This document shows positions 32,184-41,281 of a stretch of 64,000 nucleotides of DNA, piece by piece. Under the pieces are notes generated by a model. That model saw only the letters and a list, made by a program, of their open reading frames with translations. It searched no databases and was not told the DNA's origin. The number at the start of each line of letters is the position of its first letter. Positions within the stretch are counted from its first letter, which is position 1. The stretch comes from FEN-1219 sp963728995 (GTDB lineage Bacteria > Pseudomonadota > Gammaproteobacteria > Steroidobacterales > Rariloculaceae), in contig CAVSMD010000004.1 in NCBI GenBank assembly GCA_963728995.1, forward strand, positions 558,001 through 622,000, in the 5' to 3' direction. The position numbers and the translations under genes are program-made.

Positions 32184-33143
32184 CTACCGCGCTCCTCGCA
32201 AGAATCGATCGGTTGCCGCCACAAGCTCCGCCGCGATGCCGGGCTCATAAGCAGAATGCCCGGCCTCGATCACGACTTTGAACTCCGCCTCGGGCCATCG
32301 CCGATGCAGCTCCCAGGCCGTGTCTATCGGACACACCACATCGTAGCGGCCGTGGACGATGACAGCGGGGACAGCGCGAATGCGGTCGACGCCCTGCAGC
32401 AGCTGATCCTCGTCGCTGAAGAAGCCATTGTTCACGAAATAGTGAGCCTCGATCCGCGCAAGCGCCAGTGCAAATTCGGGCGCCCCGAACTGGGCAGCGC
32501 GCGTCGGGTTGGGCCACAACGAGCTCGTGGCACCCTCCCAGATCGACCACGCGCGCGCCGCGCGGAGCTGTCGAGCGATATCTTCGCCGGTAAGCAGCCG
32601 GTGATACGCGGACAGTAGGTCGTGACGGTGCTCCGGCGCGATCGGTTCCAGAAAGTCCCGCCACAACTCCGGGAAAATCATGCTCGCGCCATACTGGTAG
32701 AACCATTGCAGCTCGGTGCGGCGTAGGAGAAAAATGCCGCGCAGCACGAGCTCGCTCACAGCCGCGGGATGCGTCTGCGCGTAGGCGAGCGCGAGCGTGC
32801 TGCCCCATGAGCCCCCGAACACCAGCCACCGCGAGATACCGAGTCGCTGCCGCAGTGACTCCATATCGGCCACGAGATGCCAAGTCGTGTTCTGGTCGAG
32901 CGATGCGTGGGGGCGACTTCTCCCCGCGCCGCGTTGATCGAACATGACGATCCTGTATCCCGCAGGATCGAAGAACCGCCGCGCACTGGCGTCCGCCCCG
33001 GCCCCGGGTCCACCGTGGACGAACAGCGCCGGCTTGCCACGCGGATTGCCGCACTGCTCGTAGTAGATCTCGTGGCCGTCGCCGACGGCGAGATAGCCAC
33101 TGTCGTAAGGCTCAATTGGCGGGAACAGCTCGCGTCTCTTCAT
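32184..33143 (-). CDS. pip: Prolyl aminopeptidase
   Basis: A 319-residue alpha/beta hydrolase that removes N-terminal proline from peptides. Family signatures are HGGPGAGA (oxyanion hole, 43-50), DQRGAGRS (69-76) and the nucleophile elbow GGSWGS with Ser112. The catalytic Asp is in HGRYDVVCP and the His in EAGHSAYEP. Length and motifs match proline iminopeptidases of the Xanthomonas type. It is cytoplasmic. It is divergent from the M16 protease and probably cotranscribed with pyrC. Confidence 0.95.
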   Translation of the reverse strand: MKRRELFPPIEPYDSGYLAVGDGHEIYYEQCGNPRGKPALFVHGGPGAGADASARRFFDPAGYRIVMFDQRGAGRSRPHASLDQNTTWHLVADMESLRQRLGISRWLVFGGSWGSTLALAYAQTHPAAVSELVLRGIFLLRRTELQWFYQYGASMIFPELWRDFLEPIAPEHRHDLLSAYHRLLTGEDIARQLRAARAWSIWEGATSSLWPNPTRAAQFGAPEFALALARIEAHYFVNNGFFSDEDQLLQGVDRIRAVPAVIVHGRYDVVCPIDTAWELHRRWPEAEFKVVIEAGHSAYEPGIAAELVAATDRFLRGAR

Positions 33144-33182
33144 GTCGTATTAGACGATTACTCTGCCATTAGTCGTGGCGCT

Positions 33183-33188
33183 TATACT
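33183..33188 (+). promoter_or_regulatory. -10 box TATACT upstream of the M16 peptidase gene
   Basis: TATACT predicts a start near 33195, about 41 bases before the ATG at 33236. The -35 region is weak. A run of eight Ts (near 33220) lies in the leader. Confidence 0.35.
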
Positions 33189-33235
33189 GACTCGCAGGCT
33201 ATCAGTTTCGGCGTTACTTTTTTTTCGGAAGCTCC

Positions 33236-35968
33236 ATGTCGAGAGTGCTTACGGTCGGCTGCCTCTTGCTCTACGTCGCGCCGGCGGTCTTTGCGCAGGA
33301 CCCCGCGATCCCGTTCGACGAGTTTCGGCTCGACAATGGGCTGCGCGTGATCGTCCACGAGGATCACAAGGCGCCGATCGTCGCGGTGACGATCTGGTAT
33401 CACGTCGGCTCGAAGAACGAGGTGCCGGGCAAAACCGGGTTTGCGCACCTGTTCGAGCACCTGATGTTCAACGGCAGCGAAAACTACGACGACGAGTACT
33501 TCAAGCCGCTGCAGGAAGTGGGCGCCACGAACGTCAACGGATCGACCGATTTCGATCGCACCAACTACTTCGAGACGGTGCCCACTACCGCGCTGGATCT
33601 CGCGCTGTGGATGGAGTCGGACCGCATGGGGCATCTCCTCGGCGCGATCGATCAGAAGAAACTCGACGAGCAGCGCGGCGTGGTCCAAAACGAGAAGCGG
33701 CAGGGCGACAATGAGCCCTACGGCAAAGCGTTCGAGACGATCGTCACGAACCTGTTTCCGCCCGGCCATCCGTACTCATGGGAGACGATCGGCTCGATGG
33801 AAGACCTGAACGCGGCGAGCCTCGCCGACGTCAAGAAGTGGTTCCAGACATACTACGGGCCGAACAACGCAACCCTCGTGCTCGCGGGCGATCTCGACCT
33901 CGCGACGGCCAAGGAGAAGGTCCAGCGTTTCTTCGGCGATATTCCGCCCGGGCCGCCTCTGATCCACCGGCAGCGATGGATCCCGAGCAGCACGCCGGCG
34001 AGCCGACTCGTGATGCAGGACCGCGTACCGGAAACGCGCATCTACAAAGTGTGGCTCGGACCGGAGTGGATCAGCGACGCCTCCACGTATCTGCAGCTCG
34101 CCGATTACGTGCTCACGAGCGGCAAGAGCTCGCGCCTGTATCAACGCCTCGTGTACCGTGACCAGATCGCGACGGACGCCGGAGCGTTCGCCCTCAACAA
34201 CGAGATCGCCGGCGCCTACATCGTCTACGCCACGGTCGGTGCCGACCAGGACCCGAACAAGGTCGAGCAGGCACTCGATGAGGAGCTCGTGCGGTTCCTG
34301 GCCCAGGGACCGACGCGCGCCGAGCTCGAGCGCGCCAAGACCGAGATTCGGGCCTCGTTCATTCGCGGTGTCGAGCAGGTCGGCGGCTATCGCGGCAAGG
34401 CCAACATCCTCGCGGAGAACGCCGTGTTCGGCGGCAGGCCCGATTTCTACAAGCATTCGCTTGAGCTGCTACGCGCCGCCACGCCTCAGCAGGTCGCGGA
34501 GACGGCACGACGATGGATCGCCGGCACGCCCCTCGTGCTCGAGGTGCAGCCGTTTCCCGGGCAGCTCAGCGCGACGGGCGGCGGCGCCGACCGCTCCAAG
34601 TTGCCGGTGCCGCAATCGTTCCCCGCTGCCCCGTTCCCGGCTTTGAGCCAAGCCACGCTTGCGAACGGAATGCGGCTGATAGTGGCCGAGCGACACGCAG
34701 TGCCGGTCGTGCGCTTCAGCATGCAGCTGAACGCGGGTTTCGCGGCCGATCAGCTCGCCGCTCCCGGGGTCGCGAACATGACGATGCAGATGCTCGACGA
34801 AGGCACTGCGAGCATGGACGCGCTGAAGATCGACGACGCGCTCGCACGCCTCGGCGCCGACCTGAATTCCGGCGCGAATCTCGACTTCTCGGTGGTGAGC
34901 CTGTCGGCGCTGAAGGAGAATCTCGACGCGTCGCTCGCGATCTACTCTGACGTGATTCTGAACCCGACGTTTCCTGCCGCGGAGCTGGACCGGTTGAAGC
35001 GGTTGGAGCTTGCCGATATCCAGCATGAAAAAACAGAGCCCACGCCGATGGCGCTGCGCGTGCTCCCGCGCCTGCTGTACGGGGAAGGCCACGGCTATGC
35101 CACGCCGATGACGGGCTCCGGCACCGAGAAATCCGTAGCGACGATCGGGCGCGACGACCTCGTGGCGTATCACAAAGCGTGGTTCAAACCAAACAACGCC
35201 ACGCTGATCGTCGTCGGCGACACGACGCTGGCGGAGATCAAGCCGAAGCTCGAGGGGCTGTTCGCGCGCTGGCCACGGGGCGACGTGCCCGTCAAGAAGT
35301 TGCCGCAGGTCGGCCCGCCGGAACGTTCGCGGGTGTACCTGATCGACCGACCGGGCTCGGAGCAGAGCGTGATCATCGCTGGCGAGCTCGTGCCGGCGAT
35401 GAATCAGAACGACGAAATAGCCATCGACGCAATGAACGACATTCTGGGCGGCTCGTTCACGTCGCGCATCAACATGAATTTGCGCGAGGACAAGACCTGG
35501 GCGTACGGCGCCGATACCACCATCGTCGACACGCAGGCGCAACGGCCCTTTCTCGCGATCGCGCCGGTGCAGGCCGACAAGACGGCCGCGGCGATGCAGG
35601 AGATAGAAAATGAAATTCGGGCGTTGCTCGGCGCGCGCCCTGCGACGGATATGGAGGTTTCGACCAGCAAGAGGCAGAGCACGTTGACGCTGCCGGGCCG
35701 GTGGGAAACGGCGCGGGCCGTCGCCGGGGACATCGCCGCCCTCGTGCGATTCAAGCTGCCGGACGATTACTGGAACGACTATGCCGGGCTCGTCTCGAAG
35801 CTTACCGTCGGCGACGTCAATGCTGCGGCCAAGCGGCTGCTGCACCCGGATCGGCTGACATGGGTCGTGGTCGGCGATCGCCGCGTCATTGAAGCGGACG
35901 TTCGTGCACTCGGGCTCGGCGATGTGACCATCCTCGATGCGGACGGCGAGCGCGCCGCTTCTCCATGA
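33236..35968 (+). CDS. M16 family zinc metallopeptidase, two-domain, exported
   Basis: A 910-residue protein with a signal peptide (1-20, ending VFA-Q) and two tandem M16 modules. The N-terminal module is catalytic: inverted zinc motif HLFEH (71-75) with the third ligand Glu153 (QNEKRQ). The C-terminal module (from ~465) lacks HxxEH and contributes the substrate-binding R/Y region, as in pitrilysin-like enzymes. It probably degrades peptides in the periplasm. The gene stands alone, followed 94 bases later by the ABC operon. Confidence 0.93.
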   Translation: MSRVLTVGCLLLYVAPAVFAQDPAIPFDEFRLDNGLRVIVHEDHKAPIVAVTIWYHVGSKNEVPGKTGFAHLFEHLMFNGSENYDDEYFKPLQEVGATNVNGSTDFDRTNYFETVPTTALDLALWMESDRMGHLLGAIDQKKLDEQRGVVQNEKRQGDNEPYGKAFETIVTNLFPPGHPYSWETIGSMEDLNAASLADVKKWFQTYYGPNNATLVLAGDLDLATAKEKVQRFFGDIPPGPPLIHRQRWIPSSTPASRLVMQDRVPETRIYKVWLGPEWISDASTYLQLADYVLTSGKSSRLYQRLVYRDQIATDAGAFALNNEIAGAYIVYATVGADQDPNKVEQALDEELVRFLAQGPTRAELERAKTEIRASFIRGVEQVGGYRGKANILAENAVFGGRPDFYKHSLELLRAATPQQVAETARRWIAGTPLVLEVQPFPGQLSATGGGADRSKLPVPQSFPAAPFPALSQATLANGMRLIVAERHAVPVVRFSMQLNAGFAADQLAAPGVANMTMQMLDEGTASMDALKIDDALARLGADLNSGANLDFSVVSLSALKENLDASLAIYSDVILNPTFPAAELDRLKRLELADIQHEKTEPTPMALRVLPRLLYGEGHGYATPMTGSGTEKSVATIGRDDLVAYHKAWFKPNNATLIVVGDTTLAEIKPKLEGLFARWPRGDVPVKKLPQVGPPERSRVYLIDRPGSEQSVIIAGELVPAMNQNDEIAIDAMNDILGGSFTSRINMNLREDKTWAYGADTTIVDTQAQRPFLAIAPVQADKTAAAMQEIENEIRALLGARPATDMEVSTSKRQSTLTLPGRWETARAVAGDIAALVRFKLPDDYWNDYAGLVSKLTVGDVNAAAKRLLHPDRLTWVVVGDRRVIEADVRALGLGDVTILDADGERAASP

Positions 35969-36062
35969 CAGTTCTGTAACTTGAATCGCTGGAAGGGCCT
36001 ATGCAGAATGACTCGCCGTTGCGCGGCACCGCAGACCATTTAGACCGCCGCCAGGTTTCCAC

Positions 36063-36998
36063 ATGATCGACGTTCAGAGCCTCACCAAAGAATATGGGCG
36101 GCTCCGCGCCGTAGACAACTTGAGCTTTAAAGTGGAGCCGGGAGAAGTCCTCGGCTTCCTCGGGCCGAACGGTGCGGGCAAGACCACCACGATGCGGATC
36201 ATCGCGGGCTTCCTGCCCCCTACCACGGGGCGCGTGCTCGTCTGCGGCGCCGACATAGAGACGCAGTCCGTCGCAGCGAAGCAGCGCATCGGGTACTTGC
36301 CCGAAGGGGCACCGAGCTACCCGGAAATGACGCCGCGGTCGTTCCTCGAGTTCATCGCAGAAGCGCGTCGCATTCCGGCAGCGAAACGCCGGCAGCGGCT
36401 CGACGAGGTGTTCGCGCTGCTACATATCGAACGCGTGCTCGAGCAGAGCATCGACACGCTGTCGAAAGGCTACCGGCGCCGCGTCGGCCTCGCGCAGGCG
36501 CTTCTGCACGACCCCGAGGTGTTGATCCTCGACGAGCCCACCGACGGTCTCGACCCGAATCAGAAGCACGAGGTCCGCGGGCTGATCGGCCGCATGGCGC
36601 GCGACAAGATCATCGTGATCTCCACGCATATGCTCGAAGAGGTCGACGCGGTATGCAATCGCGCGATCATCATCGCGCACGGCAAGATTCTCGCAGACGA
36701 CACGCCACATGGTCTCGAGGCGCGGTCGCGCTTCCACAATGCCGTGTCCGTGAAGCTCGCCGACACCGAACAGCTCCCCGCCGCGCGCAAGGCCATCGGC
36801 GCGCTGTCGGAGGTCGCGAGCACCGAGCTCGACGAGAAGAGTCAGCGGCTCACGGCGTTCCCCGCGCCGGGCAAGTTGCCGCTCGCCGCGATCAACGCCT
36901 TGGCGGATCAGCAGCGCTGGAATCTCGCCGAGCTACACCTCGAGTCGGGCCGGCTCGACGAGGTATTCCGCTCGATCACCGGCGGAGCCGCGGCATGA
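36063..36998 (+). CDS. ABC transporter ATP-binding protein (Gld-like)
   Basis: A 311-residue ABC ATPase: Walker A GPNGAGKTTT (~38-47), signature LSKGYRRRVGLAQ, Walker B ILDEPTDGLDP and switch ISTHML. The C-terminal ~80 residues form the accessory domain typical of GldA-like proteins. It starts a four-gene operon (ATPase, permease, GldG-like, DUF4340) with ATGA and ATG overlaps. The homologous genes in Bacteroidetes are linked to gliding, but in Proteobacteria the exported substrate is unknown. Confidence 0.93.
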   Translation: MIDVQSLTKEYGRLRAVDNLSFKVEPGEVLGFLGPNGAGKTTTMRIIAGFLPPTTGRVLVCGADIETQSVAAKQRIGYLPEGAPSYPEMTPRSFLEFIAEARRIPAAKRRQRLDEVFALLHIERVLEQSIDTLSKGYRRRVGLAQALLHDPEVLILDEPTDGLDPNQKHEVRGLIGRMARDKIIVISTHMLEEVDAVCNRAIIIAHGKILADDTPHGLEARSRFHNAVSVKLADTEQLPAARKAIGALSEVASTELDEKSQRLTAFPAPGKLPLAAINALADQQRWNLAELHLESGRLDEVFRSITGGAAA

Positions 36999-37729
36999 AC
37001 GGCGTTCTCGCAGTCATGAAGCGCGAGCTGAAGAGCTACTTCTCGACGCCAATCGCGTACGTGTTCATCGTGATCTTCTTGATGCTGTCCGGGGTGTTCA
37101 CGTTCTACTTCGGCGGCTTTTACGAGGGCGGCCAGGCCGACCTCACGGCGTTCTTCTACTGGCACCCGTGGTTGTACCTGTTCCTGGTGCCTGCGCTGTC
37201 CATGCGGCTCTGGGCCGAGGAGCGCAAGTCGGGCTCGATCGAGCTCCTGATGACGTTGCCGCTCGAAATCTGGCAGGCCGTGGTCGGCAAGTTCCTGGCC
37301 GCTTGGATCTTCACCGGCATCGCGATCGCGCTGACCTTCCCGATCTGGATCACCGTGAACTACCTCGGCGACCCCGACAACGGCGTGATTCTCGCGGCTT
37401 ACATCGGCAGCTTCTTGATGGCCGGCGGTTTCCTGGCGGTCGGCGCCTGTATCTCTGCGGCTACGAAGAATCAGGTCATCGCGTTCATTTTGTCGGTGGT
37501 GGCATGCTTCCTGCTGCTCGCGGCAGGTGTCGAGTTCGTGCAGGACGTGTTTTCCGCGTGGACACCGGAGTGGCTCGTCGACGGTCTCGCGTCCTTGAGC
37601 TTCCAGACGCACTTCAACTACATCAGTAAGGGCGTCATCGATCTGCGCGATCTCGTGTACTTCGCGCTGCTGATCGGCGTATGCCTCTACGCGAACGCCA
37701 TCGTGTTGCAACTGAAGAAAGCGGACTGA
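36995..37729 (+). CDS. ABC-2 type permease (GldF-like)
   Basis: A 244-residue inner-membrane protein with six helices, starting MKRELKSYFSTPIAYVFI after a few residues. The stretch RLWAEERKSGSIELLMTLPL (~72-91) is the conserved cytoplasmic segment that contacts the ATPase. The ATG at 36995 overlaps the ATPase stop as ATGA, so the genes are translationally coupled. Confidence 0.92.
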   Translation: MNGVLAVMKRELKSYFSTPIAYVFIVIFLMLSGVFTFYFGGFYEGGQADLTAFFYWHPWLYLFLVPALSMRLWAEERKSGSIELLMTLPLEIWQAVVGKFLAAWIFTGIAIALTFPIWITVNYLGDPDNGVILAAYIGSFLMAGGFLAVGACISAATKNQVIAFILSVVACFLLLAAGVEFVQDVFSAWTPEWLVDGLASLSFQTHFNYISKGVIDLRDLVYFALLIGVCLYANAIVLQLKKAD

Positions 37730-37733
37730 GCCG

Positions 37734-39629
37734 ATGAGCACGCGCACCCGGCAAAGAATCGGTTACTCGACCCTCGTGATACTCGTTGCCGCGCTGGTCG
37801 TGGCAGTGGTGGCCAGCAACGTCTGGCTGCGCGGCCTGCGGCTCGATCTCACGGAGAATGGCCTCTACACGCTCGGCGAGGGCACGCGTGCGGTCTTGAA
37901 GGACATCAAAGAGCCGATCGACCTATATTTCTTCTTCTCGAACGAATCGACGAAGAATCTGCCGCAGCTGCGGGCCTACGCGAACCGAGTGCGGGAGACT
38001 CTGGAAGAGTTCGCCGCGAATACGCCGGAAGGCCGGCTGGTGCTGCACGTCGTGGACCCTGTGCCGTTCTCCGAGGACGAAGACCGCGCAGAGCAGTTCG
38101 GCCTCCAGGCCGCGAACGTCGGCCCGGCGGGCGAGGCCGTGTACTTCGGCCTGGCCGGCTCGAACAGCATCGGCAAGACGGACACGATTCCGTTCTTCCA
38201 ACCGGATCCGCGTAAGGAAATGTTCCTCGAGTACGACCTCGCCCGGCTCGTCTACAACCTTTCGAACACCAAGAAGACGGTGATCGGCCTGTTGACCAAT
38301 GCGCCGATCGGCGGCGGCTTCGATCCCGCGACGCAGCAACCGAGCCAGCCGTGGGCCATCGTGCAGCAAGCGCGCCAGCTGTTCGAAGTCCGGACGCTGC
38401 CGGCCAGCGTCCTGAAAGTCGACGATGACGTCAGCGTACTGTGGATCGTCCACCCGACGATGCTGGACGACACGACGCTGTACGCGATCGATCAGTTTGT
38501 CATGCGTGGCGGTCATGCATTGATCTTCGTCGATCCGCTGGCGGAGATTCTCGCCGGCGCCACGCCCGATCCAGCCTCCGGTTTCGGAGGCTCACAAGCG
38601 AGCTCGTCGCTCGACGAGCTGTTCACGGCTTGGGGCGTGAAATTCAATACGCAGGACGTCGTCACGGACAACAAGTACGCCCTGACCATCGGCGGCCGAC
38701 AGAGGCCGACGCGGCACATCGGCCTGCTCGGACTCGACGCCGACGCCATGAGCCAGGACGACGTCATCACGACCGGCCTCAGCTCCGTCAACGTCGGGGT
38801 CGCAGGTCACCTCGAGCTCGCCGATGGAGCCACCGCGAAGCTGACGCCCTTGCTGCACTCGAGTGCCGAGTCGGAGCTCATGCCCGAGGATCGCTTCCAG
38901 TTCCTCGCGGACCCGGGTGAACTGCTGAACAACTTCACGCCGGGCGGCAAGCAGTATGTGATCGCGGCCCGCCTGTCTGGTCCTTTGAAGTCCGCGTTCC
39001 CGGACGGAGCGCCGAAGGCCGAAGGTCGCGACGCGCCGGTCGACACGGCGTTGGCCGCCGCGCATCTCGCGTCGACCGACAATGCAAACCTCGTGCTGGT
39101 CGCCGACGTCGACATCCTGAGTGATCGGCTGTGGGTCCAGTCGCAGAACTTCCTCGGCCAGCGGGTCGTCACGGCGTTCGCGAACAACGGCGACTTCGTC
39201 TTCAACGCGTTGGACAACCTCGCGGGCAGCGCCGCGCTGATAGGCCTGCGGAGCCGCGCGACGTACACGCGACCCTTCACGAAGGTGGAGGAGCTACGCA
39301 GAAACGCGGATCTCGAGTTCCGCTCACAGGAAGAGCGTCTGCAGGCGCAGCTCACGGAGACGGAGCAGAAGCTCGGCGAGCTGCAGGCCGCTCGCAAGGA
39401 CTCGAGCTCTCTGCTCATGAGTCCCGAGCAGCAGAGCGAAGTGCAGAAGTTTTTGGACGAGCAGGTCCGCATTCGCCAGGAGCTGCGCAGCGTGCGCCGC
39501 AACCTCGATCGCGACATCGATAATCTGGGGACGACTCTGAAGATCCTGAACATCGCGCTCGTGCCGCTGCTGCTGACCATCATCGCGCTCACGGCCGTGT
39601 TCCTGAAACGACGCAGGAAGGTCGGCTAA
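37734..39629 (+). CDS. GldG-family ABC auxiliary protein
   Basis: A 631-residue protein with an N-terminal anchor (TM ~10-32), a large periplasmic part containing the GldG/DUF4350-like fold (LTENGLYTLGEGTRAVLK, IYFFFSNES-like strand), a coiled coil (~515-595) and a C-terminal TM (~603-622) followed by KRRRK. Such proteins associate with the ABC permease and may present substrate from the periplasm. Its stop overlaps the next start. Confidence 0.88.
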   Translation: MSTRTRQRIGYSTLVILVAALVVAVVASNVWLRGLRLDLTENGLYTLGEGTRAVLKDIKEPIDLYFFFSNESTKNLPQLRAYANRVRETLEEFAANTPEGRLVLHVVDPVPFSEDEDRAEQFGLQAANVGPAGEAVYFGLAGSNSIGKTDTIPFFQPDPRKEMFLEYDLARLVYNLSNTKKTVIGLLTNAPIGGGFDPATQQPSQPWAIVQQARQLFEVRTLPASVLKVDDDVSVLWIVHPTMLDDTTLYAIDQFVMRGGHALIFVDPLAEILAGATPDPASGFGGSQASSSLDELFTAWGVKFNTQDVVTDNKYALTIGGRQRPTRHIGLLGLDADAMSQDDVITTGLSSVNVGVAGHLELADGATAKLTPLLHSSAESELMPEDRFQFLADPGELLNNFTPGGKQYVIAARLSGPLKSAFPDGAPKAEGRDAPVDTALAAAHLASTDNANLVLVADVDILSDRLWVQSQNFLGQRVVTAFANNGDFVFNALDNLAGSAALIGLRSRATYTRPFTKVEELRRNADLEFRSQEERLQAQLTETEQKLGELQAARKDSSSLLMSPEQQSEVQKFLDEQVRIRQELRSVRRNLDRDIDNLGTTLKILNIALVPLLLTIIALTAVFLKRRRKVG

Positions 39630-40753
39630 TGAGCCAGCGCAACGTTCTGATTCTGCTCGCGACGCTCGTCGTGCTCGTCGTGCTGGTTCTGGTCGGCCAG
39701 CGCGCGCGGGCGCCCGCCTCCGACAGCGGCGCGCTGTTCGTCCCATCGCTCGAGGCCGCGTTGAACGACATCGAGCGTGTGACGATCACGAAGGCCAAAG
39801 ACGAGACGGTCGTCACGCTGGAGCGCCGACCGGACGGCTGGGTCGCCACGAACAAGGATGACTACGCGGCGGATCTCGGCAAGCTGCGGCAGGGGTTACG
39901 CGCGCTCGCCGAAGCCCACATCCTGGAGAAGAAGACGGCGGATCCGGAGCTCTACAGCCATCTCGGCGTGCAGGACGTGAGCGGCGAGAAAGCCGCGGGC
40001 GTGGCCGTCGCGCTGACGGCCACGGGCCGTGAGCTGCCGACGCTGATCCTCGGCAACGCCGAAGGCTCCAAGTACCGCTATGCCCGCCGTGCCGACGCGA
40101 TGCAGAGCTACCTGATCGACAAGAATCCGGAGTTTCCGCGCACGATCGGCCAATGGCTCGACGCGCAGATCATCGACGTGCGCAGCGACCGGGTCGAGCA
40201 GGTGACGATCACGCAGCCCGATGGTCAGGTCGTGCGCATCTCGAAGGCGAGCAAGGGCGCAGCCAACTACGACGTCGCGGACGTCCCCAAAGGTCGCGAG
40301 CTGCTGTATCCGGGCGTCGCCAATGTGATCGGTAACGCTTTGCGAGAGCTGAACCTCGAGGACGTGGAGCCCGCGAGCGCGTCGGCGCCCGCAAAACCCG
40401 TCCTGGTCGAATTCCGGACGTTCGACGGTCTCGTCGTGCGTGTCGAGGGTGAGAAGCGCGACAGCGCCGCCTGGGTCAGCTTCGTCGCCAGCGTCGACAC
40501 GGACCAGGCTGCGCGCGCCGCCGCAGCGGCGGCGGCCCCGGGACCCGCCGCGCCCGGTTCCACGGAAGACGCGGCCGGTGTCGACGCAAAGCCCGACCAG
40601 CCGGCCGCACCACCCGCCACGCCGCCATCGGACCCGGCTGCCGAAGCTGCCCGTATCAATGCCAAAGTCGGCCCCTGGCGCTACAAAATCGCGAGCTTCC
40701 AGTACGACCAGATGACGCGCCGAATGTCGGATCTCCTGAAGCCGAAAGCCTGA
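39629..40753 (+). CDS. DUF4340 domain protein, membrane-anchored
   Basis: A 374-residue protein with one N-terminal TM (~5-22) and repeated DUF4340-like segments (VTITKAKDETVVTLERRPDGW, ATNKDDYAADLGKLRQGL; VEQVTITQPDGQVVRIS). A Pro/Ala-rich low-complexity stretch (~288-330) precedes the C-terminal end, which is typically the last strand (YDQMTRRMSDLLKPK). DUF4340 genes commonly follow GldG-like genes. A periplasmic accessory role to the ABC system is inferred. Confidence 0.88.
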   Translation: MSQRNVLILLATLVVLVVLVLVGQRARAPASDSGALFVPSLEAALNDIERVTITKAKDETVVTLERRPDGWVATNKDDYAADLGKLRQGLRALAEAHILEKKTADPELYSHLGVQDVSGEKAAGVAVALTATGRELPTLILGNAEGSKYRYARRADAMQSYLIDKNPEFPRTIGQWLDAQIIDVRSDRVEQVTITQPDGQVVRISKASKGAANYDVADVPKGRELLYPGVANVIGNALRELNLEDVEPASASAPAKPVLVEFRTFDGLVVRVEGEKRDSAAWVSFVASVDTDQAARAAAAAAAPGPAAPGSTEDAAGVDAKPDQPAAPPATPPSDPAAEAARINAKVGPWRYKIASFQYDQMTRRMSDLLKPKA

Positions 40754-40800
40754 ACGCCGCGCCCCCGTCGGGCCACATCCCCGCGCGACTGCGCCAGGCA

Positions 40801-40806
40801 TATACT
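40801..40806 (+). promoter_or_regulatory. -10 box TATACT upstream of the EF-hand gene
   Basis: TATACT stands 43 bases before the ATG at 40849. No good -35 is seen. Confidence 0.35.
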
Positions 40807-40848
40807 CGGCGCGGCCTCGTCATCCACTGTCGTTTGGGGGACTCCACC

Positions 40849-41174
40849 ATGAAGCATCATATGCTGCTAGCGGCCTCGGCCGCGGCATTGGTCCTCGGCG
40901 TGCGCCTAGCCGGCGCTCAACCGGGACCGCCTTCGTTCGAGCAGATCGACAAGGACAAGAACGGCTCGCTGTCGAAAGACGAGGTGGCCGGATTCTTCGC
41001 CGAGCGCCGCGCGGCCGGCGGCGGTCAGGTCAGGGTCAGGGCCAGGGCCCCGACCCCGCGCAGGTGTTCGCGCGCTGGGATGCGAACGGCGACGGCTCCG
41101 TGTCGAAAGCCGAGTTCGATGCGCGTCCTCGGCCGCCTGGTGCGGGCGCCGGCGGACCGCCACCCGGCCGTTAG
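40849..41174 (+). pseudogene. Exported EF-hand protein, broken by a one-base deletion in a short repeat
   Basis: The first frame starts at 40849 with a signal peptide (LLAASAAALVLGVRLAGA) and one EF-hand loop, DKDKNGSLSKDE. The second EF-hand, DANGDGSVSKAE, lies in another frame, which runs to a stop at 41172-41174. The frames switch within a GGTCAGG-type repeat (41023-41045). One G appears missing after 41028: restoring it gives GQGQGQGQGP followed by DPAQVFARWDANGDG. The intact product would be about 108 residues, exported, with two calcium-binding loops. A sequencing error or polymerase slippage could explain it as well as true gene decay. Read without repair, the first frame continues into nonsense until 41415 and overlaps ilvA. 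Confidence 0.75.
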
Positions 41175-41196
41175 TCGACCGGCTCACACGGCCGCG

Positions 41197-41217
41197 GCGC
41201 CCCTCGTGATGGGGCGC
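41197..41217 (+). terminator. GC-rich hairpin after the EF-hand gene
   Basis: GCGCCCC (41197-41203) and GGGGCGC (41211-41217) form a perfect 7-bp stem with a 7-base loop, 23 bases after the EF-hand stop and 65 bases before ilvA. No U-tract follows. Confidence 0.4.
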
Positions 41218-41281
41218 GGCGCGTCGTGTGGGGGGCCGCGAACCAGTACACTGGCGAGCCGACCAACGGCACGAGCGGTGG

